Source: Eilatimonas milleporae | GTDB lineage: Bacteria > Pseudomonadota > Alphaproteobacteria > Sphingomonadales > Kordiimonadaceae | Direction of reading: 5' to 3' | NCBI RefSeq assembly: GCF_003688555.1 | Contig: NZ_REFR01000012.1 | Span: forward strand, 124,001-188,000 | DNA: 64,000 nt | Shown: one piece after another, positions 62,262-64,000 of the stretch | How positions within the stretch are numbered: position 1 is the first letter of the stretch | How the letters are laid out: each line of letters starts with the position of its first letter | Translations under genes and position numbers: made by a program | The notes under the pieces: model-generated | Databases searched by the model: none | Told to the model about the DNA's origin: nothing | Seen by the model: the letters and a program-made list of their open reading frames with translations, nothing else

Positions 62262-63797
62262 TTATGCGGGGCTGCCCCGTTTGCCTTGAAGGATGGGCAG
62301 GGGCAGGGCGGCCCTGTCGTCTGCCGGCAAGACAAAACGTATGATGCCGGCCACCGAAAGCGCGAAGGAGACAAGGGCCCATGCCAGCCCCCAGGGCGGG
62401 CCATACGGTCTGAGGAGAAGACCGCCGGCGAGAATAGCCGCACCGGCAATGATGGCCGCAAGGATCACCGGCAGGCCGCTCCGCGTCAGAGGGCTGAGAC
62501 GGAACAACAGACGCAGTTCCATAAAGGCCAGGAGGGCCGTGATATTCAACCCGGCGGCTGCGGCCAGCGCCCCGCCTGCCACACCAAAAGACGGGATGAG
62601 GGCATAGCTGAGCGCGGCCAGCGTTCCAAGGCCGGCCAAACCGTTTATGGCGGGCAGGCTGCGATGGGCGAGCATTTCCACCAGTGCCGGCGACGGGCCT
62701 GCAAAGGTCTCGCTGATACGGCCTGCCGACAGAATGACGATGGCCGCGTAAGCGGCCTGATATTCCGGCCGCATCAGGGCCAGAATATCGTTGCCGGCGG
62801 CAATCAGGGCCGTCGCCAGTGGCAGCACAAGAGCAAGCGACAGACGCGTCGCGAAGGCAAACAGATCGGCAAGCTGTGCACTGTCCCCTTTTGCCGCAGT
62901 CTCGGAAGCGATCGGCGCAATCACGTAATCGAACGGCAGACGCACGAGTTGCAGCACGCTGGCGACTTTACGTGCCACGGCATAGATACCGCCCGCAGCG
63001 GCGCCCGCGGCGCCTGCGAGAAGAAAATTCAGGAAAATCACCGGCAGTTCGCTGACCAGTTTTTTGACAAAGCCGGCCGGCATCACGCTGAGACCGTAAA
63101 GAAGGACGGTGCGCGGCATATCGCCCGTCATCGGGGCGGAAGCCAGTTTCCGTAGATCATAGTGGCGAGCCACAAGTCTGAGTGCCAGAATTGCGGCCAG
63201 AGCCGTGCTGACCAGATGCGCCAGAAAAAGCCCGTAAACCTGCCAGCCCAGTCCGGCGAAGGCCAGTGCCGCCAGAAGGCGCAGCCCCTGTTCATAAAAA
63301 ATACGCACACGGATTTCCGGACCGAAGGTGCGGCGTGCGCGGATGGCCGCTGTTGCCACCTCGATCAATGTCCAGAATGGCAGCACCCAGACATACAACC
63401 GCACAATATCGGTCATATGGCCGGCGCTGGCGTCACCCGTATTGATATGCGGCGCGATGTATGGCGCGGCGGCAGTCACCGCAAGAGCGATGACCACCGC
63501 CGCCGCAACGCTGATTTTCATGGCAAAGCCTGCCGCCGCATGCGCGCCGGTCTCGTCTGCCTGCGGGACGAAGCGCTGCTGCGCTGTCGGCATGGCCAGT
63601 TCGGCCACGGCCGTGCCGATTTTCACAAAGCTCCACAAGACGGCGAACAGGCCGAAACCGACCGTGCCATAGGCCCAGGTGAAAACAAGAATGGATGCGA
63701 CCTCAATCACGGCGCCAAGCCGGCCGAGAAAAGCGGCACCGGCCCCGCCTGCAAGCCGGCGGCGCTGATCGGTGTCCCGGTTCTGCGCAGACATCAT
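62262..63797 (-). CDS. Polysaccharide/lipid flippase, MOP (Wzx-like) superfamily
   Basis: A membrane protein of about 511 residues with 12-14 hydrophobic helices. The start is ATG 63797, overlapping the upstream permease stop by four bases (ATGA); ATG 63794 is equally possible. The N-terminal helix with GLFAVLWSFVKIGTAVAELA, the central KKLVSELPVIFLNFLLAG and the repeated pattern of two six-helix bundles fit the MOP exporters of O-antigen and related polymers. It likely moves an undecaprenyl-linked oligosaccharide across the inner membrane. No glycosyltransferases are adjacent on this side. It is coupled to an LptF/LptG-like gene. Confidence 0.88.
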   Translation of the reverse strand: MMSAQNRDTDQRRRLAGGAGAAFLGRLGAVIEVASILVFTWAYGTVGFGLFAVLWSFVKIGTAVAELAMPTAQQRFVPQADETGAHAAAGFAMKISVAAAVVIALAVTAAAPYIAPHINTGDASAGHMTDIVRLYVWVLPFWTLIEVATAAIRARRTFGPEIRVRIFYEQGLRLLAALAFAGLGWQVYGLFLAHLVSTALAAILALRLVARHYDLRKLASAPMTGDMPRTVLLYGLSVMPAGFVKKLVSELPVIFLNFLLAGAAGAAAGGIYAVARKVASVLQLVRLPFDYVIAPIASETAAKGDSAQLADLFAFATRLSLALVLPLATALIAAGNDILALMRPEYQAAYAAIVILSAGRISETFAGPSPALVEMLAHRSLPAINGLAGLGTLAALSYALIPSFGVAGGALAAAAGLNITALLAFMELRLLFRLSPLTRSGLPVILAAIIAGAAILAGGLLLRPYGPPWGLAWALVSFALSVAGIIRFVLPADDRAALPLPILQGKRGSPA

Positions 63798-64000
63798 GAT
63801 TGCGGACCTGACAGGGGTTTTCCCGTCCCAGCGGCTGTATCTTCTGGCGGTCTGTACGCCGGGGAGCGTCCCTCTTCGCTTAGGAAAAGAACGGCATAGC
63901 CGAGTATGAGAAACAGGAAAAACGGCGCCCACGCGGCCAGCAGCGGCGGTGCGACACCAAATTCGCCCATGGCCAGCATGAAATTGTCGGCGACAAAAAA
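63794..64000 (-). CDS. LptF/LptG (YjgP/YjgQ)-like permease, C-terminal fragment
   Basis: An open frame running off the right edge. The last 68 residues are visible. They include a final transmembrane helix (LAAWAPFFLFLILGYAVLFL) preceded by MGEFGVAPPLLAAWAPF, the pattern of the C-terminus of lipopolysaccharide-export permeases. The tail (EGRSPAYRPPEDTAAGTGK) is cytoplasmic and proline-rich. The stop overlaps the flippase start, so the two are likely co-transcribed. The N-terminus and true length lie outside the window. Confidence 0.6.
   Translation of the reverse strand, partial: FFVADNFMLAMGEFGVAPPLLAAWAPFFLFLILGYAVLFLSEEGRSPAYRPPEDTAAGTGKPLSGPQS

Noticed and set aside
60990-63155. 721-codon plus-strand frame spanning the GNAT and flippase genes
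   Set aside because: It crosses two clear minus-strand genes and the gap between them, with no ribosome site or recognisable domain.
1-64000. CRISPR arrays, rRNA genes, insertion sequences or prophage modules
   Set aside because: No regularly spaced repeats, rRNA sequence, transposase or phage structural genes were found. The S24 and excisionase-type genes are not enough to call a prophage.

Overview
The window looks like chromosomal DNA of a flagellated, aerobic, heterotrophic alphaproteobacterium. The evidence is high GC, an sfsA-map-radC neighbourhood, the mfd-sdhE/recG arrangement, a sigma-54-type promoter ahead of flgK, a GTTC-N7-GTTC LexA-type box, and a tight GANTC (CcrM-type) cluster. 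TonB-dependent receptors, an S10 peptidase and acyl-CoA catabolism suit an aquatic organism living on peptides and lipids. Order and genus cannot be fixed from the sequence alone.

0-21 kb is mostly metabolic and envelope genes: a truncated TonB-dependent receptor, a periplasmic solute-binding protein, a two-subunit molybdenum hydroxylase, a HTH / CPA2 antiporter / tandem universal-stress-protein cluster, a PsiE-like pair, a retropepsin-like protease / RimK / AstE-like hydrolase cluster (possible writing and trimming of peptide tails), a redoxin, a beta-oxidation operon (gcdH, FadB/J-like fusion, SDR) and a large Oar-like TonB receptor.

21-34 kb is mainly housekeeping: sfsA, map, radC, a Nudix hydrolase, a secreted amidohydrolase, purB and a CinA-type domain protein. 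It also has an opposite-strand operon of a ketoacyl synthase III-like enzyme and an ABC-2 exporter, tRNA-Leu(UAA), an M24 peptidase, and a secreted DJ-1/PfpI-TPR fusion.

34.8-41.6 kb is the accessory stretch: a ccdAB toxin-antitoxin pair with an operator-like palindrome, four unrecognised minus-strand genes, a long AT-rich gene-free segment, and two unrecognised plus-strand genes (54 and 145 residues) bracketed by two 80-bp direct repeats 90% identical that each carry a TetR-type palindrome. It ends with a coupled S24 peptidase / TetR pair whose 5' end overlaps a perfect LexA-type box. No transposase or integrase is visible.

41.7-64 kb carries flgK-flgL behind the sigma-54-like promoter, a flavin reductase, and an AT-rich intergenic region with six GANTC sites and a consensus DnaA box ahead of a DUF2336 protein / PAS histidine kinase operon. 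After these come an S10 peptidase, nadK, moaA, a small flagellar-rod-like protein, a FrnE-like isomerase/oxidoreductase, mfd, an extended sdhE, a field of short tandem repeats, recG, a GNAT-like protein, a MOP-type flippase and the 3' end of an LptF/LptG-like permease.

The best leads for undescribed biology are the GANTC/DnaA regulatory region, the repeat-flanked gene pair, and the LexA-box-linked S24/TetR operon.
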